Shown: positions 1-12,189 of the stretch, piece after piece
Position numbering within the stretch: position 1 is the first letter of the stretch
Layout: the number at the start of each line of letters is the position of its first letter
Source of the DNA: Pogostemon cablin
Taxonomy: Eukaryota; Streptophyta; Magnoliopsida; Lamiales; Lamiaceae
NCBI GenBank assembly: GCA_023678885.1
Contig: CM042998.1
Coordinates: 5,211,820-5,275,819 of the forward strand
Direction of reading: 5' to 3'
DNA length: 64,000 bases
Notes under the pieces: generated by a model
Told to the model about the DNA's origin: nothing
The model's input: only the letters and a program-made list of their open reading frames with translations
Database searches by the model: none
Position numbers and translations under genes: made by a program

Positions 1-572
1 AGTCAAAGAAAAAAGTATGCCATTCAAAAGAAGCTCAATGAATCCATAGTATGTTGTTTAGTATTTGTGAATATGTGAAAAAGGGAGGAAGATAGAAAGA
101 GAAGATGTTGGAGAAAGGAACCATCTCTTCGATTATTTATAATCTAAATTCTTCCTACCCCGCCAAAGAGCCTAAACATTACATCCAAAGATAAAGACAT
201 TTTTGATCACATTTTGAAACTAGGGTGGCTTATGAACATAGTCCATGAGCAAGCCTATGGTGAGTCGGTTCTAACCGGTTAACGAGTGTTGTTCAAACCC
301 TACTTCGTAGAGTGTTGAGTGGATATGATATCCTATGAGAGGCTTGGATCGAAAGGAACTTGATTACTCTTTTGTTTTCTTGAGTTTGAACTTGTTACCT
401 TTTATGCTATGAGTTTAATGTTGTAGGAATACTTAATGTGATTTTGTAGTCCTTATCATTTGTGATGTGATTGTGGTTTATATTTGTAAGGTATTTTCCT
501 AGGTGAAAATTACTCCTCTTGATTATTATTTTTCGTTGTTCGAGGACGAACAACACTTTAAGTTTGGGGGAT
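1..572 (+). mobile_element. 3' internal end of a Ty3-type LTR retrotransposon
   Basis: This stretch is non-coding and closely resembles, in order, the last part of the complete element at 22162-28762 (compare about 26750-27250). Shared landmarks are a segment ending in a conserved GTGTTGAGTG string and, at 535-571, a GTTCGAGGACGAACAACAC motif followed by the purine-rich tract AAGTTTGGGGGA. The latter is the polypurine tract that primes plus-strand synthesis next to a 3' LTR. Coding parts of the element lie outside the window to the left. Assignment to the Ty3/gypsy Tat-like group is inferred from this 3' module, not from a polymerase. Confidence 0.75.
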
Positions 573-2137
573 TGATCGTTATCATTTTCACCTAGATTTT
601 AGTATCTTTACTTGTGGATTTTCGGATGTTTTTATCCGTATTTGTATAACTTTGGTGGAGTTTTATGTTAATTAGGAGAAGTGTGGTATAAATTGATAAA
701 AGTAAGTAAATGAGCTTAAATGTGTGTAAAACAGGTGAAAAATAGAGAAAAACAGAATCGGGAGCTAAAACGGAAAAGGAGAATTGGGTACACACGGATA
801 TGCCCAGCCATGTCGGGTGAACGACCCGTGTGTAGATAAATGCCCCGTGTGCTGAATACGGACCTATAAGGATTTGCCTTGTTCAGACGTCAGAAGATGC
901 TACACGCCCATGCCCGAGGTCGTGTACGCTGCACGAGCCGTATTCTCTCAGAACGCAAACACGTCAAACTGTGTGTATGCTACACGAGCCGTGTAGGTGC
1001 AAAAAGCAGTTTGAATTTAGAATATTCCGGAAGCTTCTTGAAGGTCCCTATGTGATATAAAATGCTAATTTGTGCGAAATTGGAGAGGAGAACACATAAT
1101 TAAAGCAGTTATACACACTCTCACACCACATATTCACGCACTAGATCCATTTGATTCATCTCCATACTTTTAATCCATCAAATCCACTTGATCTTCAAAA
1201 ATCCATCCATCACTTTAAGAAGAGGAAATCATTAATGGTTGAAGATTTTAGCATATTGAAAGGAAGGAAGGTTATCTTCAAAAAAGGAAAATCGGTCTAC
1301 TTTTTAATTGTTATTTTTCTTCATATTTAGGCTCAAATGGAGCAGACCAATGAATGTATTGATTTGAACATGATGTATAGTGGCTAGTCCTATAGTAGGG
1401 CTAATCATGTGATTGGTTGAGAAGAATGCTAGATATGTAGGAGTTGAGATGTTGAATTGAGTTGATTTTGGACTTCCTTTTATGATTAATGAATCATGTT
1501 TATTTCAATACTTGTGTGATTAAATTCTCTATTCAGTGTTAGGATGACCATTCCAATATTATGATTAGTAGTTTAATTGAATCATATATTAAGATGATCA
1601 TACATGTTAGTGTGAGGGGAGGTAAGTCATACCCTTCTTATGCTTAGAACATTCATAGGGGGACACTTAAATGAGTGAAAAAAACCAAACTTATGATCAT
1701 AGTACCTTAAGGGAATTGAGAGTAAGAACAATCCTAGAAGATTTAGACTTGTCAAAGAGTCGAGAACCTAGTTGCCTTAACCATAGGGATTAAGGGTAAA
1801 AACGTGATTGTTTTTAGTCCATAATTAATGAAGTTTAATATTAAGAGTCATACATATCTAGCTAGTTTTTTAATCATGAGCATGTTTAGCCTTGCTCTCT
1901 TCTTAAGTGCAATCTATCCATTCCATTTCACTTAGTCTCGCGTTTGATATTTGATACGATTAGTTGATAATAGATTTTTTAGTTAATTGATTAGAATAAT
2001 AAGTCTTATAAAAATTAAACCTTCAATCTTGTCACTTTTACAAAGTATAATAAATGACAAATCCGGATATTATGAGTTTACTTTCCCTTAGGACGACATA
2101 GTTATAAATTTTGTTACTTGGTCATACGTGTACAACA
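573..2137 (+). mobile_element. 3' LTR of the retrotransposon at the left edge
   Basis: It starts with TGATCGTTATCATTTTCACC directly after the polypurine tract, and matches the first bases of the LTRs at 22162 and 27252 (TGATGAGTGATATTTTCACC). The U3 part (about 785-1000) is GC-rich for the region and packed with CACG/CGTG inverted motifs, as in the other LTRs here. The right end is estimated from a CA near 2137. The exact border and target duplication cannot be checked because the left LTR is outside the window. The short minus-strand reading frame at 592-795 is judged spurious. Confidence 0.65.
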
Positions 2138-3384
2138 ACGATAGATTCTCTTACTCTAATTCATTTTGATACGAAAAATGAGGCTAAGAACATCGGGTTT
2201 AGAAGAAAAATTACCTCATTAACCTTACTTTTATGATTTATTATGCCCTAACTGTCATCGTTTTCCAACAATAGCGAGGTGAAGATCTGCTATTTTGGAG
2301 CAGCCACCTCTGGCCATTCGTCCGCTGCGATACTGCCGGCGTTTATTTTGGTTGATTGCAAGGAGACATTTCAGTGATCATTGGCGCTGTATAAGAGGCG
2401 ATTGATGCCAGCGCCGAGGATGGAGAAATTGGGGGACGAGTCGATAGTGGGAATGGAAGGAGAAAAAGGGATTAGGAGAATCCAATTTCAAAAATTGAGA
2501 GCCGGAGTGGAGTGAGATGGACGAAAAATGAGTATGGGGAAGCGGAGCAGTGAAGGGTTGTGCGAGACCACCATGTCTACCACCGCCGCTGTTGCCCACT
2601 CCGGTTCCACTCCCTCTGAATCACATTATTAGATCTGGTTACCTTCTCCTTCTCGGTGTGAAGCACTCATCATATCCCAAATGCCCGTCATATATCTCTA
2701 CATTTCTCATCATCATAGACATGGCGGAAGAAGAAAAATATTTTCTAAGTACAGAGATATTACAAAGTAGAAAAATTGAAAAGGGAATCTTGTAAATTTC
2801 TCTAAAATTGTCAAAATTCGCGTTACATTACTCAATCTGACCAAATTTAGACTTTAAATCGCTCCTATGGTGGGGTTTTAATTCACGCAAATTTTGTTCT
2901 CTTTCCTTATTCTTGCTGAAATTTCCGATGAGATTCAAAATAGAGGTGAAAGCGTTGTTTTGGTATGATAAGGATATTTTAGTAAAAACATAATTTTTTA
3001 ACTTTCAAAGTAAACAAGAGGTGGGATATATATAAGGAACGTTAACCCATAATCGAAGGACAACTAAAACCTTAGTTTGTTATCCCTGCCCTTTAAAGTA
3101 ATAGATCCCTCAAGAGTTATTAATAAATGAGGGGTTTTTTCTAATTAATGAAAGTTAAGGGGCCAAAAGGCAAGTACGTTGAAAATCGCCACACAGACGA
3201 AGTTACTTATTCATGAGCAAATCAGAAACGCTTTCCCCCTTCGCTTCACTAACCAACTACATTCCCTCTCTCTCTCTCTCTCTCACACACACACCCAGTG
3301 CGTGTTTCCGACTGAGCTGCCGGTTGATTGTCGACTCCGTCTCTCAACCATTCCTCTCTACGCCTTTGTTTCTGATAATTTTGA
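2138..3384. other. Intergenic region upstream of the MATE gene
   Basis: No gene is recognised here. A 73-codon minus-strand frame (2378-2599) begins MGNSGGGRHGG and lies in a more GC-rich patch (about 2280-2640). It has no recognisable domain and may be a remnant of a gene 5' end. A (CT)n/(CA)n tract at 3266-3294 lies about 100 bp before the MATE start codon and probably belongs to its promoter or 5' untranslated region. Confidence 0.4.
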
Positions 3385-6300
3385 ATGGAAGCGCCGCTAC
3401 TCGAGTGGCGGAGCTCCGACGAGCTGATCGGCCATGAAGGGGACTACTTCCCGGTGAAAGGGCCAAGGAGTGGTGGAGAGTTTTCTGCATAGAATTCGCG
3501 AAATTGTGGATGATTGGGGGCCCCATTGCGTTCCAGATTCTCTGCCAGTTCGGGACTAATTCCGTCACCACCATGTTCGTCGGCCACATCGGTGAAGTCG
3601 AGCTCTCCGCCTTCTCGTTCGCCGTTTCCGTCATCGGAACATTTTCTTTCGGCTTCATGGTTAGTAATTAATTCCTAATTATTGTGCAATTAATTTTTAT
3701 TTTATTAATATTTTACTCTCATTAATTATTACACATGCTCTGCATGACCTCTGTATTGTGGTAGTGGAAAGCCACGACTCTGACGAGCTCTGAATAACAT
3801 AGTGATAATCCACTGTTGAGATAAAGTTCAAATCCGAATAGTTTTTAGCATTTGGATAAAGATTAGGAGATAATTATATTCGAAAATCAGATTATGATCC
3901 TTAATGAAGGCATTTAGTTCACATGCAGGAGGTGTTTAAGAGATTAATTATATTTTATTGAAATTTGAACCTATCCTGCCATAATGGCCGATAATGGAGC
4001 CTTGTATTGAGTCATTGACCGTTATACATTAAAAAAAATTATGATTAGCCACTCTGTATCTTTCATAAATGCTATATTGATGAATCATGTGATACAGTGA
4101 TAGTGTTTTCTACTCCATAATTCAGCATGCTCCACTTAGAGTCTGGTTATGGAAATTCTTTAGCTTTGGTACTATTTTGAAGAAGTAAACTTAAAAGTAC
4201 ATATTCAATCATTTTAATTTAATATCACATAGGAAGCATATTGGTATAACTTCAACACTTTGTGCTCCATGTAATGGCTCACTTGAGGGTTGTGGTACCA
4301 GAAAGTTGATAGTGTCAATTTAATAATGTAGGGTGGCTGGCTATTTTCATGCTACAGCAACTCTTATTTTGACATCTGCATAGTTGACCAATTGAAGCCC
4401 CATTTCTTTATTTATTTATACTGTCATTAATGAAAAAATTAGAATAATCTACTACTAGTTAGCAAAGTGGGCATACTAAAGCAGATCAACTATTAATCAA
4501 TTTGGGGAATGATTATTTTTAAATGGATCTCAAGGATTGATTATTCCAAAAATCAACACGCTTTGGGTAAAAGGATCACTAAATTTATTGTTGGAAAACA
4601 TGCCAAGAATGGATGAAAAATCAAAATAAACTATGAATTGGTATAAGAGTGTTTAAAAAATACTCTTAAAGATTTGGAATCCCTTTGAAGTAAGGCCTTA
4701 TAGGGCAATGTGTTTTTCTTGGCTAACTTGTTCTCTATTGTCTACTGGATCAGTTAAACCATGGCGAGTTAATATTATGATGGATTTAAATATGTTAAGA
4801 TTTGACTCAATACTAAAAAGAGTTGATCTTGCATTCATTGGTGTAGCTTGGAATGGGAAGTGCCCTTGAAACATACTATGCGGCCAAGCATTCGGTGCTG
4901 GCCAAGTTCACATGCTCGGCCTCTATATGCAACGCTCAATTATAATCCTATTTGCAACATGCATCCTCCTCCTTCCTATATACATTTTTGCCACACCAGT
5001 ACTTCAGCTACTCGGCCAGGATGACAACATTGCAAATCCAGCTGGAGTGTATGCACTTCTCATTGTACCTCAACTATTCTCACTTGCTGTGGTCTTTCCC
5101 ACTCAGAAGTTCTTACAAGCTCAGAGCAAAGTCTCTGTACTTGCATGGATCGCATTCCTCTCTCTGGTTTTGCAAGTTTCTCTGTGTTGGCTCTTTCTAC
5201 GCGTGCTTGGTTGGGGAGGCGCAGTTGCTGCCTTGGCATTTGATATTACGGGTTGGACCACTGCTATAGCGCAGTTTGTTTATGTGGTGGGGTGGTGTAA
5301 GGATAGGTGGAAGGGGTTCTCTTGGTATGTTTTTAAGGAGATATGGGCGTTTGTGAGGCTATCACTTGCTTCTGCTGTGATGTTGTGCTTGGAGATTTGG
5401 TATATGATGAGCATTATTGTCCTAGCTGGTCATCTTGATAATGCTGTCAATGCTGTTGGTTCCCTTTCTATTTGGTGAGTTCAACTTTCATATGCTTTCA
5501 GAATTTCATAAGCAGCCTGAGTTTTGTTTTACTCCTTTTTGATCCATCCCAATTTAAGGTCCAAATACTATGCTTAATTCAAGACTTGTGATAAAATTAA
5601 TTTTCTCATTTCATGTCATGCAAGGTAATATAATAAGCAATAAGAAAAAACATACATCTTCAATTCAAGCCATTCCGAGTTAACAAGATTATAATTTTCA
5701 TTGTTGTTTCTAGTTGAATCGACTGGAATTGAAAGGTTAATTGTAAGTTGAACTTTGATTTGAGAAAAAAAGTGAAATTTTTAGTGGAGACACTTCTGAA
5801 TCTGGAATCAAAATAGAGACCTAATTTAAAATTGTCAAATTTAGTCAGTCTCTTCTTATTCATGTTAATTAGATGGCCCACTTAAGAGTTGAGTGCCATA
5901 TATTAAATATTCTAAACAATTCAATGTGCAAAACTGCCAACCATCCAAATTGAATATATTCTAAGAATGTTTTGCTTTTCCACACAAATTGTTCGTATCC
6001 ATTTTTTAAATCTTATCTAACGCACATGTTTTTTGTTCATCCTATAGCAAGAATATCAATGGCTGGGAAGCTATGATTTTTATTGGAATCAATGCTGCTA
6101 TAAGGTAAAACTTGAATCAATATATGCATGTAACTTCATCCTTGCACTTGATTGATGTTTCTTATTTTAGTTTGTATGTATAATATTCCATTTATCAGCA
6201 AAGCAAAATCAGACTCTGCTATTTCATGTTACAGTGTTCGAGTCTCAAATGAGTTCGGGTTGGGACATCCAAGGGCTGCCAAATACGCGGTGTACGCCAC

Positions 6301-7298
6301 CGTCTTCCAGTCCCTCATCGGGATTCTCTGCATGATCATCATCCTTGTCACTAGAAGCCACTTCAGTATAATCTTCACTGATAGCGCAGAGATGCAACGC
6401 GCAGTCGCTATCTCTCGGGTCTTCTTGGCATCACCATGGTTCTCAACAGTGTCCAACCAGTAATATCAGGTAATAATTACCAGATCCCTTGATCATCATA
6501 TAGAGCAAGAAAAAGTACATCCCACATCAAGAAACATAGAATCATGTCCTCTTTTGCTTGCTTGCAACTTTAAATTCAACTATTCGCTTGTAGGTGTTGC
6601 TGTGGGAGGTGGATGGCAATCTTTGGTTGCTTACATTAACTTAGCTTGTTACTACATTTTTGGTCTACCTCTGGGATACGTTCTTGGCTATGTTGCTAAC
6701 TTTGGAGTTGTGGTAATTAAGCATTAATTAATTACATGTTGCTTTATTTTCAAAAAATTTCAGGTAAAATTGCAAGTTCTTGGTCTCAGTATGTTTGTTC
6801 TTGATTGCAGGGGCTATGGGGAGGTATGATTGCTGGAACAGCTTTGACAACCTTATTGCTCTTGCTTGTACTTTACAAAACTAATTGGAAGAAAGAGGTT
6901 AGTAATTAGTGTTGGTTTAGTCATGTCCCTCGTCTTTATTCACATTTTCCATTAATTTCGTCCGTCTCCCCATTTATTCTTGTTTCTTAAAATAGCAACA
7001 CTACACGAAATTATAAATAACATCCTCACAACACCATAATATATTTAGTAAAAGAAATGTCACCTAGTGTTTATACTTACTTTATCTTACATTATACACC
7101 TAAAAAAAAACAACGTTTCACGTTTCTTAATCCACATGCCCACAATGTGTGATGATAAGTGAGGATTAGATTGTGGTTTGATTGAAACTAATGGTGAAAA
7201 ATGCATGGATGCAGGTTGAGCAGACTAGTGAACGAATGAGGAAGTGGGGAGGGCAACACATAGAGATTGAAAAACAACATAATGGGAGGCTTAAGTAG
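3385..7298 (+). pseudogene. MATE efflux transporter (DETOXIFICATION, DTX29-35 clade), three frame breaks
   Basis: A MATE family transporter, which normally exports flavonoids, alkaloids or other organic cations across the tonoplast or plasma membrane by H+ antiport. Seven exons fit family structure: 3385-3659, 4847-5474, 6048-6104, 6235-6469, 6594-6712, 6811-6897, 7215-7298. All introns are GT-AG and total coding length is 1485 nt, matching a ~495-aa family member. Clade motifs include NSVTTMFVGHIG (exon 1), LCLEIWYMMSI (exon 2), VRVSNE.GLGHPRAAKY (exon 4), GGGWQSLVAYINL and LPLGYVLGYVANFG (exon 5), and ERMRKWGGQ (exon 7). The start is the ATG giving MEAPLL. The frame breaks three times: near 3457-3470 (net -1 or +2), near 4872-4880 (+2 or -1) and near 6405 (-1). 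Exon 4 also lacks one codon relative to the downstream paralogue. Either it is a young pseudogene, or the sequence contains indel errors. The conserved splice sites and protein sequence argue that decay is recent. Confidence 0.85.
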
Positions 7299-7533
7299 AC
7301 ACCCTCTCTCTCTGTTTTATGTATGGAGAAGAGAGGGAGTTGACATAGTTGAGCTTTAACACGATTAGATTCCCACGTTTTGCACCTTACTTGTTAACTG
7401 TATTACTATGACCGATGAAGATCGTTTTTTTCTTTTATTCTTCTTTTTTTAATGGCATTTTGGACTTCCACTTGGATCATTGGAATGGGCCGGGCGGTGA
7501 TTCTTTGTGATTATGAATTCTGGTATATTTGAT
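7299..7533 (+). other. 3' flank of the MATE gene
   Basis: AT-rich downstream sequence, probably the 3' untranslated region, with T-rich stretches near 7424-7451. No other gene is visible. Confidence 0.4.
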
Positions 7534-7731
7534 GCTCTCACAATACGAGACTGAGACGGGTTATTGGAGAGACGAGTGTAAGACGGGTTGACCCATCACT
7601 AAAGTATATTTATTTGCCGTTAAAGTATGTTAATAATAAATCATATTATAACACGTTAAAATCATACTTTAATGCATAATCAAACATACTTTAAAAAAAA
7701 TATTTTAACAATAATTAAACATACTTTATCT

Positions 7732-7741
7732 AAATAATAGA
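7732..7741. repeat. Left 10-bp target-site duplication AAATAATAGA
   Basis: AAATAATAGA lies immediately before the inverted repeat start GAGTTAAATT and recurs exactly at 9067-9076 after the right end. A 9-11 bp duplication is the usual signature of Mutator-superfamily insertion. Confidence 0.9.
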
Positions 7742-9066
7742 GAGTTAAATTTATTTTTTGCCCTATAACTAAGCAAAACTTCGATTTTTGTCCTGAAAAA
7801 GATAAGTGGTCTATAACTAACAAATTGTTTCAATTTTTGCCCATTTTAGCCGGAATTCGCCATATCATGCTTCAATTCCGGTTGGTTAATCCGACGTGGC
7901 AATTTTGACTTTTTTGAGTCAATGAATCCACTACATCATATTCCACCTATTTATTTATTTTATTTTTTTTATCATATTCCACCGTGTCTACTGTTGCTCG
8001 AATGCTTGTTTTAAATCGGGAATGTAGACAGTAGCTGCTCCAACGCCGGCAGAACTAGTGGACCAATCGTCGTGATTTCGATTTCAACGCTTCGCCGGCG
8101 ATTACCATTAAATCCTTGGAGAGATTTATGCCGACTTCCCCTGTGGATCTTCCTGCTCCTACATGCACTTATATGCTTTGTCGTCCGCTCCATTGTGCGC
8201 GCGAACCACGTGGACTAGCTTGTACTTCGCTCGGCTGCACTCGCAGCGTTTGTTGGAGAGGAGGATGGCGGCGACGCCCATTCAGAAGAGGCAGTTAGGG
8301 AGGAACATAGCCCTCTCCGACCCTGGTAATAATTAGGGGTAATTATTTCAGTGCTGATTACGAGCGCGTGAGAGTTGGGATGAACTTGGAGCAAATCCCT
8401 AGCCAAATCAATTGAAATCAATCCGGTGCTGCAACCCATGCCGGACAAATTATAGCTCTTGATATTACTCCTGAGCTTGTACTTGTTAACAACCATGGCG
8501 GACAACGACGGAGTCGGTGAAAACAAGCTACAATTGACGATATGAATGTCGATATCCTTAGGTTTGATTTCAGTTTTCTGCATCAAGGAATCGATGCAGG
8601 AGAAGATGACGACCTCAGCTTCATCCCTGGCAGCTTCCATGGTAGGCGTGGGAGGTATGTAGTGAATCGCAGGAGGGAGACAGGTCTTTTCGCCGAGGCC
8701 GGAACATTCTAGAATCCTCATCTGGAAGCCGACGCTATTGGGATTGTCCTTTGAGGATGAGTAAGCATCGAGCAACAGTACACACGGTGGAATATGAAAA
8801 AAATAAAATAAAATAAAATAAAATAAATAGGTGGAATATGACGTGGCGGAATTATTGGCTCAAAAAAAGTCAAAATTGCCACGTCGGATTGACCAATCAG
8901 AATTGAAGCATAACATGGCGGATTCCGGCGAAATTTGCATTTTTCGGCGAAAATGAGCAAAAATTGAAACAATTCGTTAGTTATAGGGCAAAATTGAACC
9001 ACTTATCTTTTTTAGGACAAAAATCGAAATTTTGCTTAGCTATAGGACAAAAAATGAATTTAACTC
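7742..9066. mobile_element. Pack-MULE-like element carrying a KCS gene fragment
   Basis: This non-autonomous element is 1325 bp. Its left end (7742 to about 8010) and right end (about 8765-9066) are long inverted repeats of about 270 bp with modest divergence. Both begin GAGTTAAATT and share the CGACGTGGCAATTTTGACTT string. An exact 10-bp target duplication flanks it. No transposase is present. The space between the inverted repeats holds a broken 3-ketoacyl-CoA synthase segment. By structure it fits a Pack-MULE, a Mutator-like element that has captured host coding DNA. The inverted repeat runs into the first codons of the captured frame, so the junction lies close to that point. It inserted into an older MITE. 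Confidence 0.88.
8011..8775 (-). pseudogene. Captured 3-ketoacyl-CoA synthase (KCS) fragment
   Basis: KCS enzymes condense malonyl-CoA with long-chain acyl-CoA in the ER to make very-long-chain fatty acids. The minus-strand translation has the family landmarks RILECSGLGEKTCLPPA, IHIVNCSLFSPTPSLSAMVV and LSGMGCSTGLISIDLARDL, the last containing the catalytic cysteine, then STEIITPNYYQG. After about codon 155 the match moves to another frame with AMFLPNCLF, ILLSNKRCECSRAKYKLVHV and HNGADDKAYK. It then moves on to LSKDLMVIAGEALK and TTIGPLVLPALEQLL. This covers roughly the middle half of a ~500-aa enzyme without introns. Frameshifts and stops (for example TGA after LPNCLF and TAG after AYKCM) prevent a functional product. 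The membrane-anchoring N-terminus and the C-terminus are missing. Confidence 0.88.
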
Positions 9067-9076
9067 AAATAATAGA
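9067..9076. repeat. Right 10-bp target-site duplication AAATAATAGA
   Basis: An exact copy of the sequence at 7732-7741, directly after the inverted repeat end AATTTAACTC. Confidence 0.9.
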
Positions 9077-9144
9077 CTGACTTTAACACGTCTCACAAAC
9101 CGTCTCACGTAAATAGCGTCTCACAAGAGACTTTGTCTAATTAA

Positions 9145-9147
<3 letters not shown>

Positions 9148-9181
<34 letters not shown>

Positions 9182-9182
9182 T
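9148..9182. repeat. (TTA)n microsatellite
   Basis: About 11 uninterrupted copies of a TTA/ATT trinucleotide inside AT-rich intergenic DNA. Confidence 0.9.
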
Positions 9183-9379
9183 TCATATTAAATTATACCA
9201 TTCAAACAAAAAATAAAGATTATATTAATTTACAACATTAAAAGTATATCTTAGTAACAAATATATCATCTCATCTAATACACATAATATACTTTATAAT
9301 TTATTACTAATTACTTTAAAATACTATATTACCCTCCAAAAGTAGGTCAAAAGTACTTTTTTTTTTAAAAATCCGAATG

Positions 9380-10690
9380 TAATAATAATGCAATTAATGT
9401 TGGACGAAAAAGAAGTGTTTTATTTCAAATAATCAGCTTGTTTAGGAAATAATTAGAAATCAGATGCTATTATAGTCGTTTGAGCTATTTTTGGCAGGAA
9501 AACAGAACAAAAGCAGCTAGAATCAAAGGAGTGAATTTTCGGAGGCTTGTTCGACCACCGAATGAGCCATTCGACCAGCACCTCTGGTCGAATGGGGTGC
9601 TTGGGAGCTCATCAGATAGCCAATGTTTTGTTCGACCCTTGTTTGACCAACTTGAGTGACGTTCAACCAAGCCCTGAAGTCGAACAGGCACGCGGGATGC
9701 TCTAGATCTGTACTTTTTTCACCTCCAATGTGTGTAAGTGCATGTTTTGACGTGAAAAGCCCATTAGAGGTCCATTGGAGGAGTTTACAAGTATTAAAGG
9801 ACACAACTCACATCAAAAAACATAACACACCCCTACACAAGAGCCGTACCCTACCATCATCCTTCCATCCCATCATCCGCCATCACTGTGGAGATTTGTC
9901 TGTCGAATCAAGAGAAGAATTGAGAGAAAGATTCAAGACGGAAAAGAAAGCGGAAACTCCCACATCTAAGATTTATATCATTTCTTAATCTTTTCTTGTA
10001 ATTTTCCAAACTATAGGTAAGATCTATCCAACCCTTATGTGTGTTGCTTGTAACACCATGGATTAGAGCATTTTTGGTATTGTTAGGGTTATGAAGATTT
10101 TATGAACTCTTGTGTACTCATCCGACAACACTATTTGTGGATTATTTTATATTTGATTGTGCTTTTTAAACTCATATTCACAATTATTTTATGCATCTTC
10201 AACTGTTATATAGAGTTTGAATATATATCTGGTTGTAGATTGAGTGCGGTTATTACTGAACAAGGTTGCATGTTATGATTCTATAGGAGAGGCCAATACT
10301 TTTGAGAGTTCATTAGAACTGTCAAATATGAATGTTTGTTAATTGCATAAATTGCGGGTTAAGAAGTATAGGATTAAGAGTATAGTTTTATAGTACGTAA
10401 AAATGGAGATCATATCGGGTTTGAGTACCATCGGCCGAGAAAAGAAAATATACTGATAGTACCTAAAAAGGGGGATGAAATTATATCTCTTACTCTGAGA
10501 TGATTTATATTTTTATATGCTTACTTGCTTGTGTTTATAGAATAAATTTGCACGGTTTAGAGATGCGTCCATAATTCACAAGGCATAGTTGACAGGTACA
10601 CTTAAGAGGAAACTAAGTAGTGAAATTGATTTGCCCTAGGACTACATATTCTCTATACTTGAGTGCTTGTTCACCGATTTGTGTATGTAC
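9380..10690 (+). mobile_element. Probable LTR fragment (plus orientation)
   Basis: The stretch has the layout of the other LTRs here: a GC-richer block with repeated short motifs (here TTCGACC and GGTCGAA at 9545-9690), a C-rich leader with CATCATCC-type strings at about 9840-9890, then an AT-rich tail. A motif TGTTGCTTGTAACACCATGG at 10041-10060 reappears inverted at about 11530 in the adjoining minus-strand LTR. No partner LTR, coding region or target duplication is visible. The reading frames at 9485-9988 look like chance frames in the GC-rich block. Confidence 0.45.
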
Positions 10691-11807
10691 TCAAGTGTAC
10701 GGAATCAATTGTAGCTCAGCGTGTGATCAATTAAAAATATCGTACCCAAAGGATAATTCTAAACTTAATATTAAATTCTATTTATGACTAATCTAACTTA
10801 AGACAAATCTGGTTTTTTAAGAGAATTAATTAAACTAAAGATGTAGAAAATAAATACTAAAAATAATAAACTAGCAAATAAAATAAATATGAAAGTGTTC
10901 AAGAGAGAAGATAGATAGATAGCTCTAGGAAATCCAGTTTAAATTAATCAAATTAAATCACTAGACAATCGGCTAGAATTCCTGCAGATTTTATGGAAGC
11001 AGTCACTTAATTATGTTAAACCCCTTTTTTAATGTAAACTTAACACATAAATCAAGTTCAAACCCTCAAATGCAGAATAATAATCCCTACTCCCTTTCTA
11101 GGTATTTCATTCAAAATTCTATTAAAGGTTAGAGCGCTAAACTTCTCTTTATAGATACTTAAGAATTAATCCCCAATTCCCAACTAACAATCTAAGAAAC
11201 CAAATCCTCTAAAATGGTAATTAATAGATATATTAAGTGTCCAATATTAATTATTCTAATGAATAAAGGTTCTGGTTAGATCCTTTTTACCCATAATAAA
11301 TAGACAAATATAATCCCTTTATAGCACAAGCAATAAACATACATATGCATAAGACAATGACACATCATTAATGAGGAAAGACCATATAAGACAAAAATAT
11401 AAGTCTTAATTCAAAACATTAATAAAGGAATAAAAATACTGCAATAATCCTTAATATAGTCTAGGTCATCAATTCAAGAAATTCAAACTTTCATAACATA
11501 AAATTATCCAAAGATGTACTAGCCCATAGTGTTACAAGCAACACTCATAGTTAAAGATGAAAACAAATCCATAGGTCTATTATTTAAAATTAAGAAAGAA
11601 AGAATAAGAAAAACCCTAGATGTGGCGTGATTCTCCATTCTTTCTCCATGGTTCTGAACCTTCTCCGTTCTCCTTCTCAAGTAAGACACTGATGAACTCT
11701 CCAATGGTGGATGAGATGGTGAATCTTAATTTCGGTATTGCGGCAGGAAAAAAGTATGGGAAAGTTATGAATAGTTGTGGAGAGTTATTATTTTGGGACT
11801 CATAAAG

Positions 11808-11821
11808 GCTCCTTTTATAGT
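11808..11821 (-). promoter_or_regulatory. TATA box of a minus-strand LTR promoter
   Basis: On the minus strand the sequence reads ACTATAAAAGGAGCC, a strong TATA element. It is followed downstream by a pyrimidine-containing leader, as expected at the U3/R boundary of an LTR. Confidence 0.55.
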
Positions 11822-12189
11822 TTAGGACTGATAAATCCTGAATTCTAACTCAAAAGTGAGCTTTTTCATTTCAAAAATATGAATGGACCGGAAAAATGAC
11901 GAAATGATGAATTGGGCCTCGCTGAATGTCGGCACGAGTCGTGTCGACAGTGGACGTGCGGATTTCTTCTGTAGCTAGGGTGGCACGAGCACTGGCTGGG
12001 CATACGGCACGGGTTGTGCCAGACATAGCACGGGTCGTGTCACCCTTCGGTAGCCTGCGCGACCTCACGATTTTGCTCATAACTTCTTCAGCCAGTCGGA
12101 TTGAGGTGATTTTTTTCTCACGTGATCTTCTCTTCCTTGGCTTTCCCATCATATAAAGAACTCATGAAAATTTGCTCATTTGAGAGTGT

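Larger units (their letters stand above)
7534..9140. mobile_element. GTGAGACG-type MITE split by a Mutator-like insertion
   Basis: The left part (about 7534-7741) and right part (9067 to about 9140) form one repeat when the insertion at 7742-9066 and one copy of its target duplication are removed. The ends carry inverted versions of a CTCTTGTGAGACG-like motif. The inner part has the TACTTTAATG/CATACTTTAA strings also seen at 13600-14056. It has no coding capacity. The outer borders are approximate. Confidence 0.5.

Noticed and set aside
592..795. 67-codon minus-strand frame inside the left LTR
   Set aside because: Lies within LTR sequence, with no similarity to a protein family and AT-driven composition.
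9485..9988. Overlapping frames in the GC-richer part of the plus-strand LTR fragment
   Set aside because: They follow the repeated TTCGACC motif block of the LTR and have no conserved domain.
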